Of a stretch of 64,000 bases of DNA, positions 32,911 through 42,243 are shown one piece after another. Source of the DNA: Rhizobiales bacterium UBA1912. GTDB taxonomy: Bacteria > Pseudomonadota > Alphaproteobacteria > Rhizobiales > Devosiaceae. Positions within the stretch are counted from its first letter, which is position 1. Each line of letters begins with the position of its first letter. A program made the position numbers and the translations under genes. The stretch is taken from assembly GCA_002337455.1 (NCBI GenBank), contig DDGC01000004.1:172968-236967 (forward strand), written 5' to 3'. The notes beneath the pieces were generated by a model. It saw only the letters and a list, made by a program, of their open reading frames with translations. It searched no databases and was not told the DNA's origin.

Positions 32911-34137
32911 ATGAGCAAAGACATCAATAAAGTCGTCCTCGCCTATTCGGGGGGGCTCGATACCTCCATCATCCTCAAATGGCTCAAGCAGGTCTATGAT
33001 TGCGAGGTGGTGACCTTCACCGCCGATCTCGGCCAGGGCGAAGAGCTTGAACCGGCCCGCCAGCGCGCCGAAATGATGGGCATCAAGGAAATCTATATCG
33101 AGGATCTGCGCGAAGAGTTCGTGCGCGACTTCGTTTTCCCGATGTTCCGGGCCAATGCAGTCTATGAAGGCGTTTATCTTTTGGGCACCTCGATCGCCCG
33201 CCCGCTGATCGCCAAGCGGCTTGTCGAAATCGCCGAAGCGACCGGCGCCGATGCCGTGGCGCACGGTGCGACCGGCAAGGGCAATGATCAGGTGCGGTTC
33301 GAGTTGTCGGCCTATGCGCTGAACCCGGGTATCCGGGTCATCGCGCCCTGGCGCGAGTGGGACCTCCAGAGCCGCACACGGCTTATCGAGTTTGCCGAGC
33401 AGAACCAGATTCCGGTGCCAAAGGACAAGCGCGGCGAAGCGCCGTTCTCGGTCGATGCAAACCTGTTGCACACCTCTTCGGAGGGCAAGGTGCTCGAAGA
33501 TCCGGCCATCGAAGCGCCAGAGTATGTCTACCAGCGCACCGTCGATCCGGTGGACGCCCCCGACGCGCCCGAAACCATCACTGTCGGGTTCGAAAAAGGC
33601 GATGCGGTTTCGGTCAATGGCGAAAAGCTCTCGCCTGCCAGCCTGCTCACCAGGCTTAACGAACTTGGTGGTAAGCACGGCATCGGGCGCCTCGACCTTG
33701 TTGAAAACCGCTTTGTGGGCATGAAGAGCCGCGGCATCTATGAAACGCCGGGTGGCACGATCCTGCTCGCTGCCCATCGTGGTATTGAATCGATCACCCT
33801 CGATCGCGGTGCCGCCCATCTCAAGGACGAGATCATGCCCCGCTATGCGGAGCTGATCTACAATGGGTTGTGGTATTCCCCCGAGCGCGAAATGCTCCAG
33901 GCGCTGATCGACAAGAGTCAGGAATTCGTGGCTGGAGAGGTCACGCTCAAGCTCTACAAGGGCTCGGCCAATGTGGTGGGACGCTCCTCGCCCTATTCGC
34001 TTTATTCGGAAGATCTCGTGACCTTCGAAGAGGGCACCGGCACTTACGATCATCACGACGCCGAGGGCTTTATCAAGCTCAACGGACTGCGCCTCAAGAC
34101 GTTTGGCGCACGCAAACTGCGCCTGGGCCGCGGCTAG
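32911..34137 (+). CDS. argG: Argininosuccinate synthase
   Basis: A 408-residue type 1 ArgG, joining citrulline and aspartate with ATP in arginine biosynthesis. The PP-loop AYSGGLDTSIILKWL (near residue 10) and the citrulline-binding GATGKGNDQVRFE segment are intact. It is monocistronic here, 146 bp before the next gene. A weak GGACCG/CGGTCC stem follows the stop. Confidence 0.98.
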   Translation: MSKDINKVVLAYSGGLDTSIILKWLKQVYDCEVVTFTADLGQGEELEPARQRAEMMGIKEIYIEDLREEFVRDFVFPMFRANAVYEGVYLLGTSIARPLIAKRLVEIAEATGADAVAHGATGKGNDQVRFELSAYALNPGIRVIAPWREWDLQSRTRLIEFAEQNQIPVPKDKRGEAPFSVDANLLHTSSEGKVLEDPAIEAPEYVYQRTVDPVDAPDAPETITVGFEKGDAVSVNGEKLSPASLLTRLNELGGKHGIGRLDLVENRFVGMKSRGIYETPGGTILLAAHRGIESITLDRGAAHLKDEIMPRYAELIYNGLWYSPEREMLQALIDKSQEFVAGEVTLKLYKGSANVVGRSSPYSLYSEDLVTFEEGTGTYDHHDAEGFIKLNGLRLKTFGARKLRLGRG

Positions 34138-34284
34138 TAAAGCGTTTTGAGGGACCGGGGCACTTTGCGCTTCGGTCCTGCGCGTTCCGATCAAATTTTA
34201 TCATTTTGGCCCGCGCTTAAAATCTCATTAAGTCACCGCGACTAATCTTCGGCCCCAATCGGTCTTTGGGGAAAGAACGGCAAA

Positions 34285-36405
34285 ATGGTGCATGAGCCGA
34301 CCTCTGAGCGTAGCGGTGAGGCCTTGCTGCTCGATGCGGCATTGCAAACGATTCCGTTTGGGTTTTGCGTCTGGAGCGCGGATTTCGAGCTGGTCATGTG
34401 GAACCAGCATTATCTCGATATCTATGGATTTCCGCGCAAGTCGATCCGGCGCGGCATGAGTCTGTTCGAGGTGGTCGCGCTTTCGAGTGCGCTGGGCAAT
34501 CATCCCGATACCGATCCCAAGAGCTTTTACGAGGCCTATACCGCCGAGCTGATGAGCAACCGCTCGGGGTTGCGCGCGGTCAATCTCGAACTGACCGCCG
34601 TGCACCGCACGCTGGAAACCGCTCACATCTACGCACCCGGTCTTGGCTGGGTGGTGACCCATGAAGACGTGACCGACGAGATCGCCCGCTCGGATATGAT
34701 GAGCGAGCGCAAGCGCGAGCTTGAGCGCCAATACGCGTTGCTCGACGCGGCGATCAACAACATCTCGCAGGGCTTGTCGATGTTCGACAACGATTTCCGG
34801 CTGGTCACCTGCAATGCGGAATTTGTCTCGATGTACGGCCTGCCTCCCGAGCTTGCCCGTCCCGGTGCGAATTTCGATGATATTCTGGAGCACCGCCGCA
34901 AGACCAACAAGCACGCCCCGGTCGACCGCAACGCCTATTGGACCGAACGCCAGAAGATCTTGAAGGACGGACAGTTCGTGCGCGAAGTGGTCAAGATGGC
35001 CAACGGGACGTTCCTGTCGCTGCGCCACCAGCCGCTGAGTGGCGGTGGGGTGGTCACGACCCATGAGGACATCACTGATCAGCTGGCCGCCGAAGCGCGC
35101 ATGGCGCATATGGCGACCCATGACGCCCTGACCGATCTGCCCAATCGCGGCCTGTTTCGCGAGGAACTCGAAACCGCACTTAAGGGGCTGGAAAAAGGCA
35201 AGCAGCCGGCCCTGCTCGCCGTCAATATCGATCACTTCAAGGCGGTCAATGACAGCGAGGGGCATGCGGTCGGCGACAAGGTGCTGCGCAAGATAGCCGA
35301 GCGGTTGTCTGAAACAGTCGGATCGAGTGGCATTGTTGCCCGGCTGGGGGGAGATGAGTTTACCGTCCTGATGCCCAGCGTGGGTGTGCCTCACGAAGCT
35401 GCCGACCTGGCCCGTGCCATCGTCAAGGTCATTGGCGAGCCGATCGTGTTCGGCCGCAAATCGATAAAACTCTCGACTTCGATCGGCATCGCAGTTGCTC
35501 CGGGAGACGGCAGGACCACCGACGCGATCATGAACAACGCCGATCTGGCGCTCTTGAGGGCAAAATCGGAGGGCCGGGGCACTTACCACTTTTTCGAAGC
35601 CGGCATGGATGCGACGCTGCAGCGCCGCCGGGCGCTTGAAACCGGACTGCGCGACGCCTTGGCCAATAACGGGCTGTCCGTCGTCTTTCAGCCTATCGTT
35701 TCGCTCGAGACCAACGCTATCGTGGCGGCCGAGGCGCTGATGCGCTGGGACCATCCCACGCTCGGGCCCATTTCACCTGTGGAATTCATTCCCATTGCCG
35801 AAGAAACGGGGATCATCCACGCCATCGGTGGCTGGATACTGGATGCGGCGGCAAAGGCCGCTGCGCAATGGCCCAGCCATGTGCGGGTCGCCGTCAACCT
35901 GTCGCCAATCCAGTTCAAGGGTCCTGACCTGATCGCAACGATAGAGGCGGCGCTGGGCGCCGCCGATCTCGACGCGGGCCGGCTCGAACTCGAAATCACT
36001 GAATCGCTGCTGCTCGAAAACAGCCAATCCAATCTCGATATGTTGCTGGCCGTGCGCCGATTGGGCGTCAGGGTGGCCATGGACGATTTCGGTACCGGCT
36101 ATTCATCGCTGTCCTATCTCCGGGCCTTCCCATTCGACAAGATCAAAATCGATCGCTCGTTCATGGCCGATGTGGCCACAAAGGCCGACAGCCGGGCCAT
36201 CCTGGGTGCCATGATCTCGCTGGGCAACAATCTGGGCATGACGACGGTTGCCGAAGGCGTCGAAACCACCGAACAGCTAGCCGTGGTACGCGCCGAGGGC
36301 TGTGCTCAGGTTCAGGGTTATTTCTTCTCGCCGCCGGTTGACGGTGCAGCTATGCTGGCCATGCTCGATGGGGAAAACAGCAACCTGGCCAGGCGGAGAG
36401 CCTGA
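34285..36405 (+). CDS. PAS-PAS-GGDEF-EAL protein (c-di-GMP turnover)
   Basis: A 706-residue soluble protein. Two PAS_7-type domains (about 12-130 and 148-270, each with LLDAAxxxI and a central FDNDFRL-like strand) precede a GGDEF domain with intact GGDEF at 355-359 and an EAL domain with EAL at 483-485, plus ELEITES and DDFGTGYSSLSYL. The I-site RxxD is absent before GGDEF, so feedback inhibition is unlikely. Both catalytic signatures look active. There are no membrane helices, so the sensed signal is probably intracellular. It is followed 30 bp later by a sigma-like protein. Confidence 0.95.
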   Translation: MVHEPTSERSGEALLLDAALQTIPFGFCVWSADFELVMWNQHYLDIYGFPRKSIRRGMSLFEVVALSSALGNHPDTDPKSFYEAYTAELMSNRSGLRAVNLELTAVHRTLETAHIYAPGLGWVVTHEDVTDEIARSDMMSERKRELERQYALLDAAINNISQGLSMFDNDFRLVTCNAEFVSMYGLPPELARPGANFDDILEHRRKTNKHAPVDRNAYWTERQKILKDGQFVREVVKMANGTFLSLRHQPLSGGGVVTTHEDITDQLAAEARMAHMATHDALTDLPNRGLFREELETALKGLEKGKQPALLAVNIDHFKAVNDSEGHAVGDKVLRKIAERLSETVGSSGIVARLGGDEFTVLMPSVGVPHEAADLARAIVKVIGEPIVFGRKSIKLSTSIGIAVAPGDGRTTDAIMNNADLALLRAKSEGRGTYHFFEAGMDATLQRRRALETGLRDALANNGLSVVFQPIVSLETNAIVAAEALMRWDHPTLGPISPVEFIPIAEETGIIHAIGGWILDAAAKAAAQWPSHVRVAVNLSPIQFKGPDLIATIEAALGAADLDAGRLELEITESLLLENSQSNLDMLLAVRRLGVRVAMDDFGTGYSSLSYLRAFPFDKIKIDRSFMADVATKADSRAILGAMISLGNNLGMTTVAEGVETTEQLAVVRAEGCAQVQGYFFSPPVDGAAMLAMLDGENSNLARRRA

Positions 36406-36435
36406 CCGGGTCGCGAGACCGAAAGCCAATAGGCC

Positions 36436-37041
36436 ATGCGCCGGACTGTGCCCTATGCCGAACTGCTCGCCCTGGCGCGACGCCATGCCCGACGGGCCGA
36501 TGAGGCCGAAGATGTCGTCCAGGAGGTTCTGATAGCAGCGGCTGTGGCGGGGCGCAGCGATTTCTCCAGCGCCGCTGATCGGCGCTGGATGGCGGGTGCC
36601 ATTCGCAAGCGCTCGGCCTTCGATGCCCGCTCTGCCGCTCGCCGGCGCGAGCGGGAGGCGAGATGGCAGGCCGAAGCAAACCCTGTTGCCGCGCCGCAGG
36701 GCGATGCCCTCAATGTCATTCTCGCCGATCTGCCCAGGAGTTTGCGGGTTGTTGCCGCGCTTGCGCTTTCAGGTCATTCGAAAGCAGAAATCGCCTATCT
36801 GCTCGACCTGCCCGATACTGCACTGCGCCAGCGCATCCGTGCTCTCAAGCTGGCGCTGGGAAAAAAAGGTGTCGCCATGCCGGCCGAAATGATCGGGCTC
36901 AATCTCGATCTGGCCTACGGCACCATAAGGGATGCTCTCGTCCCCGCGTTGCTGCGGCACGGCGGTGCTTTTGCCAGCCATGATCCGGATGGGCATGTTT
37001 TTGTCGTCAGATCATCACGGCCCACCTCACAAAAGGACTGA
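36436..37041 (+). CDS. Orphan sigma-70-like (ECF) protein
   Basis: A 201-residue protein. Residues 20-60 resemble sigma region 2.1-2.4 (DEAEDVVQEVLIAAAVAG), with a basic MAGAIRKRSAFDARSAARRRERE segment. Residues 100-135 have a region-4-like helix-turn-helix (GHSKAEIAYLLDLPDTALRQRIRALKLAL). About 55 extra C-terminal residues of no known type follow. No anti-sigma gene is adjacent. It lies between a GGDEF-EAL gene (30 bp upstream) and a VOC gene. It may be a true ECF sigma or a diverged regulator that no longer binds polymerase. Confidence 0.7.
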   Translation: MRRTVPYAELLALARRHARRADEAEDVVQEVLIAAAVAGRSDFSSAADRRWMAGAIRKRSAFDARSAARRREREARWQAEANPVAAPQGDALNVILADLPRSLRVVAALALSGHSKAEIAYLLDLPDTALRQRIRALKLALGKKGVAMPAEMIGLNLDLAYGTIRDALVPALLRHGGAFASHDPDGHVFVVRSSRPTSQKD

Positions 37042-37087
37042 GCGCGGCAACGGGGGATGTTTCAAACCCTTTTTCGAGGAGTATCTT

Positions 37088-37474
37088 ATGACCATGCCCA
37101 AACTGCAGGCGCCCAGCCTTGTGTTCTATGTGTCCGACATCAAGCGAACCGAAGCGTTCTATCGCGATGTTCTGGGGATCGACATTCAGCGCCGCGAAGG
37201 GGCCGAGCCGTTCTGGCTCGCCGCCGCCTTCGAGGGGGGCTTTGAAGCGATCTTTTTCGAGCAGGAGGGCAAGCGCGGCGATACACCGGCGCTGGTCTTC
37301 GATCTTCGGGAGGGCGGCATTGACGATGTGGTTGCGGCGCTCGCCGAAAAGGGCGTGACCATCGTCACCCCGGTCTCGGAGGCCCCCGGCGGCTGGAGCG
37401 CGGATTTTCTGGACCCGGATGGCTTTGGTCTGGGCCTTTGGCAGTCCGAAGACCTCCCGAGATCGCTGAAATAG
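37088..37474 (+). CDS. VOC superfamily protein (glyoxalase/bleomycin-resistance fold)
   Basis: A 128-residue single-domain VOC protein. The ALVFYVSDIKRTEAFYRDVLGI start and the ADFLDPDGFGLGLWQ end are standard. Metal ligands are not obvious: the usual N-terminal His is replaced by SLVFY. ATG 37088 follows CGAGGAG at good spacing. It is 46 bp downstream of the sigma-like gene and may be its co-transcribed partner. Substrate is unknown. Confidence 0.85.
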   Translation: MTMPKLQAPSLVFYVSDIKRTEAFYRDVLGIDIQRREGAEPFWLAAAFEGGFEAIFFEQEGKRGDTPALVFDLREGGIDDVVAALAEKGVTIVTPVSEAPGGWSADFLDPDGFGLGLWQSEDLPRSLK

Positions 37475-37485
37475 CCATAACACAA

Positions 37486-37514
37486 CGCGAAGGCGGACCA
37501 TTTTCGCCTTCGCG
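37486..37514 (+). terminator. Hairpin after the VOC gene
   Basis: CGCGAAGGCG and CGCCTTCGCG form a perfect 10-bp stem with a 9-nt loop ending in TTTT, 11 nt after the stop. No T-tract follows, so intrinsic termination is uncertain. The remaining 138 bp before typA has no ORF or clear promoter. Confidence 0.5.
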
Positions 37515-37652
37515 CATGTCAGCCCTGCGCCGTTTTTCCTTGTTTACCGGGCCGTCGTGAGGTATGGGCAGCCAAATTATTTACTTCGTCGCGTTTCCGA
37601 ACCGCAAAAGTGGCTGCCACTTCTGCTGGAAACACTCCGGTAAATCCCGAAA

Positions 37653-39494
37653 ATGGCTGGCCCCCTTATGAGCTTGCGCAATATTGCGATCATTGCCCAC
37701 GTTGACCATGGCAAAACGACATTGATCGACGTTCTGCTTCGGCAGTCCGGCACCTTCCGCGACAACCAGCGCGTCGATGAACGCGTCATGGATTCCAACG
37801 ATCTGGAAAAGGAACGCGGCATCACCATTTTGGCGAAGGTCACTTCGCTCAACTGGAAGGACACCCGGATCAATATCGTGGATACGCCGGGCCATGCCGA
37901 TTTCGGGGGCGAGGTCGAGCGCATCCTTTCGATGGTCGATGGCGCGGTTATCCTTGTGGACGCTGCCGAAGGCCCGATGCCGCAGACCAAGTTCGTTCTG
38001 TCCAAGGCCCTCAAGATCGGGCTGCGGCCCATCGTGGCGATCAACAAGATCGACAAGCCCGAGGAACGGCACAACGAAGTGCTCGACGAGATCTTCGATC
38101 TTTTCGTATCCCTCGATGCCACGCCCGAACAGCTCGATTTCCCTGTCCTTTATGGCTCGGCCAAGCAGGGCTGGATGGCGGACGATCCGTCTGGCTCCAA
38201 GGAAACCATGGGCCCGCTGCTCGACAAGGTCATCGAGCATTTCGAAGAACCCAAGGTCGAAGACGGCCCGTTCCGGATGCTGGTGACGACAATCGAACGC
38301 AACCCGTTCCTTGGCCGTATCCTGACCGGCCGGGTGTTTTCGGGTTCGGTCAAGCCCGGCGATTCCGTCCACGCGCTCTCGCGCGACGGCAAGACCGTCG
38401 AAAAGGGCCGTATTTCGAAAGTCCTCGGTTTTCGCGGTCTTGAGCGCGAACCGATCGAAGAGGGCAAGGCTGGCGATATCGTCGCATTGGCGGGTCTCGA
38501 AACCGCAACCGTCGCCAACACCATCGCCATTCCCCAGGTTACCCAGGCACTCGAAGCAAAGCCCATCGATCCGCCGACCCTGTCGGTTACCTTCCGCATC
38601 AATGACGGCCCGCTGGCCGGTCGCGAAGGCGACAAGGTGCAGTCCCGCGTTATCCGCGAGCGTCTGCTGCGCGAGGCCGAGGGCAATGTGGCGATCCGGG
38701 TTACGCCGGGCGACGACAATGACAGCTTTGACGTTGCCGGCCGCGGCGAACTTCAGCTCGGCGTTCTGATCGAAACCATGCGCCGCGAAGGGTTCGAATT
38801 GTGCCTTGGCCGCCCCAAGGTGCTGTTCCGCGAAGAAAACGGGCAAAAGCTCGAGCCGATCGAGGAAGTCATCATCGACGTCGATGACGAATTTTCCTCG
38901 GTGGTCGTGCAAAAGCTCACCGAGCGGCGCGGCGATCTTGTGGAAATGCGGCCGTCGGGCGCCGGGCGCACCCGGGTTCGCCTCTACGTTCCGACCCGTG
39001 GCCTGATCGGCTATCAGGGTGAATTGTTGTCCGACACCCGCGGCACCGCGATCTTCAACCGTGTGTTCCACGAATATTCGGCGTTCAAGGGCCCGCTGCC
39101 CATGCGCCGCACCGGCGTTCTGATTTCCAACGCGACCGGTCAGGCTGTCGCCTACGCGCTCTTCAACCTCGAAGACCGCGGGCCGATGCTGATCGATCCG
39201 GGCGTGGATGTTTACGAGGGCATGATCGTTGGCGAGCACAACCGCGAAAACGATCTCGAAGTGAACGTTCTCAAGGGCAAGCAGCTCACCAACATCCGTA
39301 CCACGTCCAAGGATGAGGCGATCCGGCTTACGCCGCCGAAAAAGCTCAGCCTTGAACAGGCGCTGAGCTATATCGCCGACGATGAATATGTGGAGGTCAC
39401 ACCCAATTCGGTGCGCCTGCGCAAGATCCATCTCGACCCGCATGATCGCAAGCGCGCGTCGCGTGCCGCGGCAGCAGAAGCTGCGGCCAGCTGA
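37653..39494 (+). CDS. typA: Ribosome-associated GTPase TypA/BipA
   Basis: A 613-residue translational GTPase related to EF-G. The G1 motif AHVDHGKTTL (near residue 15), switch II DTPGHADFGGEVER, NKID and the domain V/C-terminal region (YTPTRGLIGYQGELL-type PTRGLIGYQGE) are intact. It acts in 50S assembly and stress translation. An alternative start at ATG 37668 (MSLRNIAI) is five codons in and matches most homologues better. The basic Ala-rich C-terminus is normal. Confidence 0.97.
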   Translation: MAGPLMSLRNIAIIAHVDHGKTTLIDVLLRQSGTFRDNQRVDERVMDSNDLEKERGITILAKVTSLNWKDTRINIVDTPGHADFGGEVERILSMVDGAVILVDAAEGPMPQTKFVLSKALKIGLRPIVAINKIDKPEERHNEVLDEIFDLFVSLDATPEQLDFPVLYGSAKQGWMADDPSGSKETMGPLLDKVIEHFEEPKVEDGPFRMLVTTIERNPFLGRILTGRVFSGSVKPGDSVHALSRDGKTVEKGRISKVLGFRGLEREPIEEGKAGDIVALAGLETATVANTIAIPQVTQALEAKPIDPPTLSVTFRINDGPLAGREGDKVQSRVIRERLLREAEGNVAIRVTPGDDNDSFDVAGRGELQLGVLIETMRREGFELCLGRPKVLFREENGQKLEPIEEVIIDVDDEFSSVVVQKLTERRGDLVEMRPSGAGRTRVRLYVPTRGLIGYQGELLSDTRGTAIFNRVFHEYSAFKGPLPMRRTGVLISNATGQAVAYALFNLEDRGPMLIDPGVDVYEGMIVGEHNRENDLEVNVLKGKQLTNIRTTSKDEAIRLTPPKKLSLEQALSYIADDEYVEVTPNSVRLRKIHLDPHDRKRASRAAAAEAAAS

Positions 39495-39577
39495 GATAAT
39501 TGAAGTTGATTTGGAATTGATGCGGAGCGGACCTATATTGGGATACCGCTCCGCCCATATTTTTAAGAGGTGCCGTC

Positions 39578-39883
39578 ATGAGCGATACTTCGACCAAGCA
39601 ACGCACACAGACAAAGCTCAAGACCGCGCGGCCCAAGCTGCACAAGGTCATCCTCATCAATGATGACTACACGCCGCGCGACTTTGTGGTGAAGGTCCTC
39701 GAATCCGTTTTCCGGCTCGGTGAGCCGCAGGCGGAGTCGATCATGATGACCGCTCACCAGAAGGGCGCCGCGGTTATCGCCGTCTACACCAAGGAAATCG
39801 CCGAAACCAAGGCCGATGAGGCCATCGAGTTGTCTCAGCAGTTCGGTTTCCCGCTCATGGTCACGACCGAGCCCGAAGAATAG
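39578..39883 (+). CDS. clpS: ATP-dependent Clp protease adaptor ClpS (ClpS2 type)
   Basis: A 101-residue N-degron adaptor. The core HKVILINDDYTPRDFVVKVLESVFRL contains the Asn-Asp-Asp pocket residues, and the C-terminus GFPLMVTTEPEE matches the ClpS2 paralogue of Agrobacterium-type bacteria rather than classic ClpS1, which ends in a short MEKK-like tail. It presents N-end-rule substrates to ClpA. No clpA follows, unlike ClpS1 loci. Spacing of 83 bp from typA leaves room for its own promoter. Confidence 0.93.
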   Translation: MSDTSTKQRTQTKLKTARPKLHKVILINDDYTPRDFVVKVLESVFRLGEPQAESIMMTAHQKGAAVIAVYTKEIAETKADEAIELSQQFGFPLMVTTEPEE

Positions 39884-39901
39884 GGCCCGGCCACAGGGTC
39901 A

Positions 39902-40678
39902 TCAGTACCAATCCCCGCGCACCACTTCGGTGCCGCCGCCGATTTCCTCCATCAGCAATTGCTCGAACAGATCGATGTCGCTGTCCCTGTAGTGATAGGG
40001 ATAGACATAGGTCGGCAGGAACGCTGCGACACCCGATGCCGCCTGTTCTTCAGTCATTGTGAAGGGCAGGTTCATGGGTACGAAGGCGACGGAAATGTCC
40101 TCTAGCGCGCGCATTTCGGGAATATCTTCGGTGTCACCGGCGATATAGACGCGCTTGCCACCGATGGTGAGGATATAGCCGTTGTCGCGGCCCTGCGGGT
40201 GGTATTGCAGCCGGTCCTCGGTGGTGTTGTAGGCTGGGATCGCCTCGATAGCGATATCGCCGAAACTGTCGCTGTCGCCATTGGCCATTTCACGAGCATT
40301 GGACGCCAGCGCTTCGGGCAGCATGGCAAAGACGGCCGGGTTGGCGATGATTTCGGTGCCATCGACCACAAGCGCCTCGAGGGTCGGCAGGTCGAAGTGA
40401 TCGCCATGCTCGTGGGTGATGAGGATCAGGTCAGGGGGCGGCAGAGAGGAATAGAGTTCGGCGCCGCCGACCGGATCGACATGGATCACACCCGACGGGG
40501 TTTCGATCACCAGCGAAGCGTGGGAGATCGGATGGATGAAGAAATTGCCGGCGTCGGATGGGTAAAGATCGCCTTCAGGCTGCTGGCTGAAGGCCGTGCG
40601 GGGCAGGATGGTGGTGATGCCAAGCGCGGCAAGGGTGGATAATCCCAGTCCAAGGGTCTGGCGGCGATTGATGGGCAT
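39902..40678 (-). CDS. Periplasmic metallo-beta-lactamase-fold hydrolase (Tat substrate)
   Basis: A 258-residue protein whose N-terminus NRRQTLGLGLSTLAALG has the twin arginines of a Tat signal, with cleavage near AFS-QQP. The MBL metal motif THEHGDHFD (near residue 88) is intact, and the rest fits the UlaG/YtnP-like group of metal-dependent hydrolases. Folded export via Tat fits metal loading in the cytoplasm. Substrate is unknown. It converges on clpS with only 18 bp between stops and no terminator. Confidence 0.87.
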   Translation of the reverse strand: MPINRRQTLGLGLSTLAALGITTILPRTAFSQQPEGDLYPSDAGNFFIHPISHASLVIETPSGVIHVDPVGGAELYSSLPPPDLILITHEHGDHFDLPTLEALVVDGTEIIANPAVFAMLPEALASNAREMANGDSDSFGDIAIEAIPAYNTTEDRLQYHPQGRDNGYILTIGGKRVYIAGDTEDIPEMRALEDISVAFVPMNLPFTMTEEQAASGVAAFLPTYVYPYHYRDSDIDLFEQLLMEEIGGGTEVVRGDWY

Positions 40679-40866
40679 GGTCGCGTCCTCCAGGGCAAAA
40701 TTGCTCGATCTTTATAAACGTGGCCGGCGGGCAAACGATCGCCTGAGCGTGTTCACAATGGCGCGAGCGGTGCCGAGGGCCAAAACTGATCTCGATTTCG
40801 CCGGTATTTGCCTGTTAATCTCGCTTTAACGTGTGTGACGCGGGCCGCGGCCCAGGGGATTTTTCA

Positions 40867-42243
40867 ATGCCGAGCCAGAACAACGCCGCCCGCATCGGGC
40901 AGACGATCAAGGGTCTTGAAACCACCACGCGGTTTGCCCTGGCAGTCCTTGCGCTGGCCAGCGGGGTCTATACCTATCTGGGCGTGCGCGGCCTTCTCGA
41001 TGGCGACGCCAATTTCGTGTTTTTCGCCGCGATCATTTATTCGATCGCTGTGTCGGTCGGCATCTATGTGTTCTGGAGCTACATGATGCGGTTCCTGCCG
41101 CTCATGCGCACCATGAGCCAACGGCTCGCGATGACAGTGGTCATGGCTCTGGGCTCTGTGATGATCGTTGCGATGAGCTCCTGGCTGAACGCTGCGGCTC
41201 TGGCCGGCTCGGCAGCCCTTGAGCAGCACATGGCGGTGACGCTGGAGGCTTACACCGGTGATCTGGACGCAGCCCACGCCAATGCGCTTGGCGCGCAATC
41301 GCTTCTGCCCGACGTGCAGCGGGCATCGGAGCGGTTTGCCACGCTGGCCGATGAAGAACGCAGCGGCGGCGCGCTGACCGGCTCGGCGGGTTCGGGCTCG
41401 GTCGTGCAGCTCCTGAGCCAGATGAGCGCCCAGATGAATTCGCTGGGTACGTCGATTTCAAATTCGCAAGCGCGGGTCAACGAGCTGTTCCAAACCGGCT
41501 CTGAACGTCTGAGCGTGATGCGGGAGCTGGTCTCCGCGCCGGGCGCCGTGCAGCCGCGGGCCGATGAATTCGCTGCCGAAATCGTCGCTCTGACCGGGGT
41601 GATCGCCGCATTGCAGGAAACTTCGGTTGCGCCGTCGGTGGCGCGGGCCGCCGAAGATCTTTCGCTCGGCTTCATTGCCCCGGTTGCCGATGGGCAGAAC
41701 GCCGGGCTCGTGGTGCGCCAGGACGCTGCCATGGCCAATATCCGCGAAGCGGTCTCGGCCCAGTCGACGGCGTTGAGTGAAGCGGCCCAGGCGATCATCA
41801 ATGAGCCTCGCGTCGAGCCGCGCCGGTTCGTGCCGCTGTCGAGCGCCGAGGCGGTGCTGCGCTATGCGTCCGATTTCCTGCCCTCCTGGGCCGGCGCCAT
41901 TTCCATCGACCTTTTGCCGGTCGTTCTGGTTTTGCTGCTGGCTGTGGCCCACGAAGCCATGCGGCGTGACGCCGAGGCGCTCGACGATGCCGAAACGCTG
42001 ACGGCTGCCGACATGATGCGCGCCGTGGCCCTCCACAATCAGATGATGGCCAGCGCAGCACCATCCGAGCGGCCAGAACCGATAGAGGAGCCTGAGATCG
42101 AGCCGGCCATCGAGCCCGAAGCAGCGGAGCGCTCCGGGGCCGAAGATGCGCCCGATGGGAAAATTTCCGAAACCAAGGACGATACGATTACGACCATTCC
42201 CGCCTTCCAGCGTAAGCGCGGCGACGGGCCGACGCGATCGTGA
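40867..42243 (+). CDS. Hypothetical membrane protein with long Ala/Ser-rich periplasmic region
   Basis: A 458-residue protein I do not recognise. Predicted layout: three N-terminal transmembrane helices (about 22-40, 52-72, 89-110), a 240-residue helical, Ala/Ser/Gln-rich region (SAQMNSLGTSISNSQARVNELFQ and similar) likely to form coiled coils, one C-terminal helix (about 345-370, IDLLPVVLVLLLAVAHEAM) and an acidic cytoplasmic tail rich in Glu/Pro. A 12-bp palindrome (GGGCCGCGGCCC) lies just upstream of its AGGGGA. The stop overlaps the next gene's GTG as GTGA, so the two are translationally coupled. Confidence 0.75.
   Translation: MPSQNNAARIGQTIKGLETTTRFALAVLALASGVYTYLGVRGLLDGDANFVFFAAIIYSIAVSVGIYVFWSYMMRFLPLMRTMSQRLAMTVVMALGSVMIVAMSSWLNAAALAGSAALEQHMAVTLEAYTGDLDAAHANALGAQSLLPDVQRASERFATLADEERSGGALTGSAGSGSVVQLLSQMSAQMNSLGTSISNSQARVNELFQTGSERLSVMRELVSAPGAVQPRADEFAAEIVALTGVIAALQETSVAPSVARAAEDLSLGFIAPVADGQNAGLVVRQDAAMANIREAVSAQSTALSEAAQAIINEPRVEPRRFVPLSSAEAVLRYASDFLPSWAGAISIDLLPVVLVLLLAVAHEAMRRDAEALDDAETLTAADMMRAVALHNQMMASAAPSERPEPIEEPEIEPAIEPEAAERSGAEDAPDGKISETKDDTITTIPAFQRKRGDGPTRS

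Noticed and set aside
34150..34180. Terminator after argG
   Set aside because: The GGACCG/CGGTCC stem is only 6 bp with a 15-nt loop and no T-tract follows.
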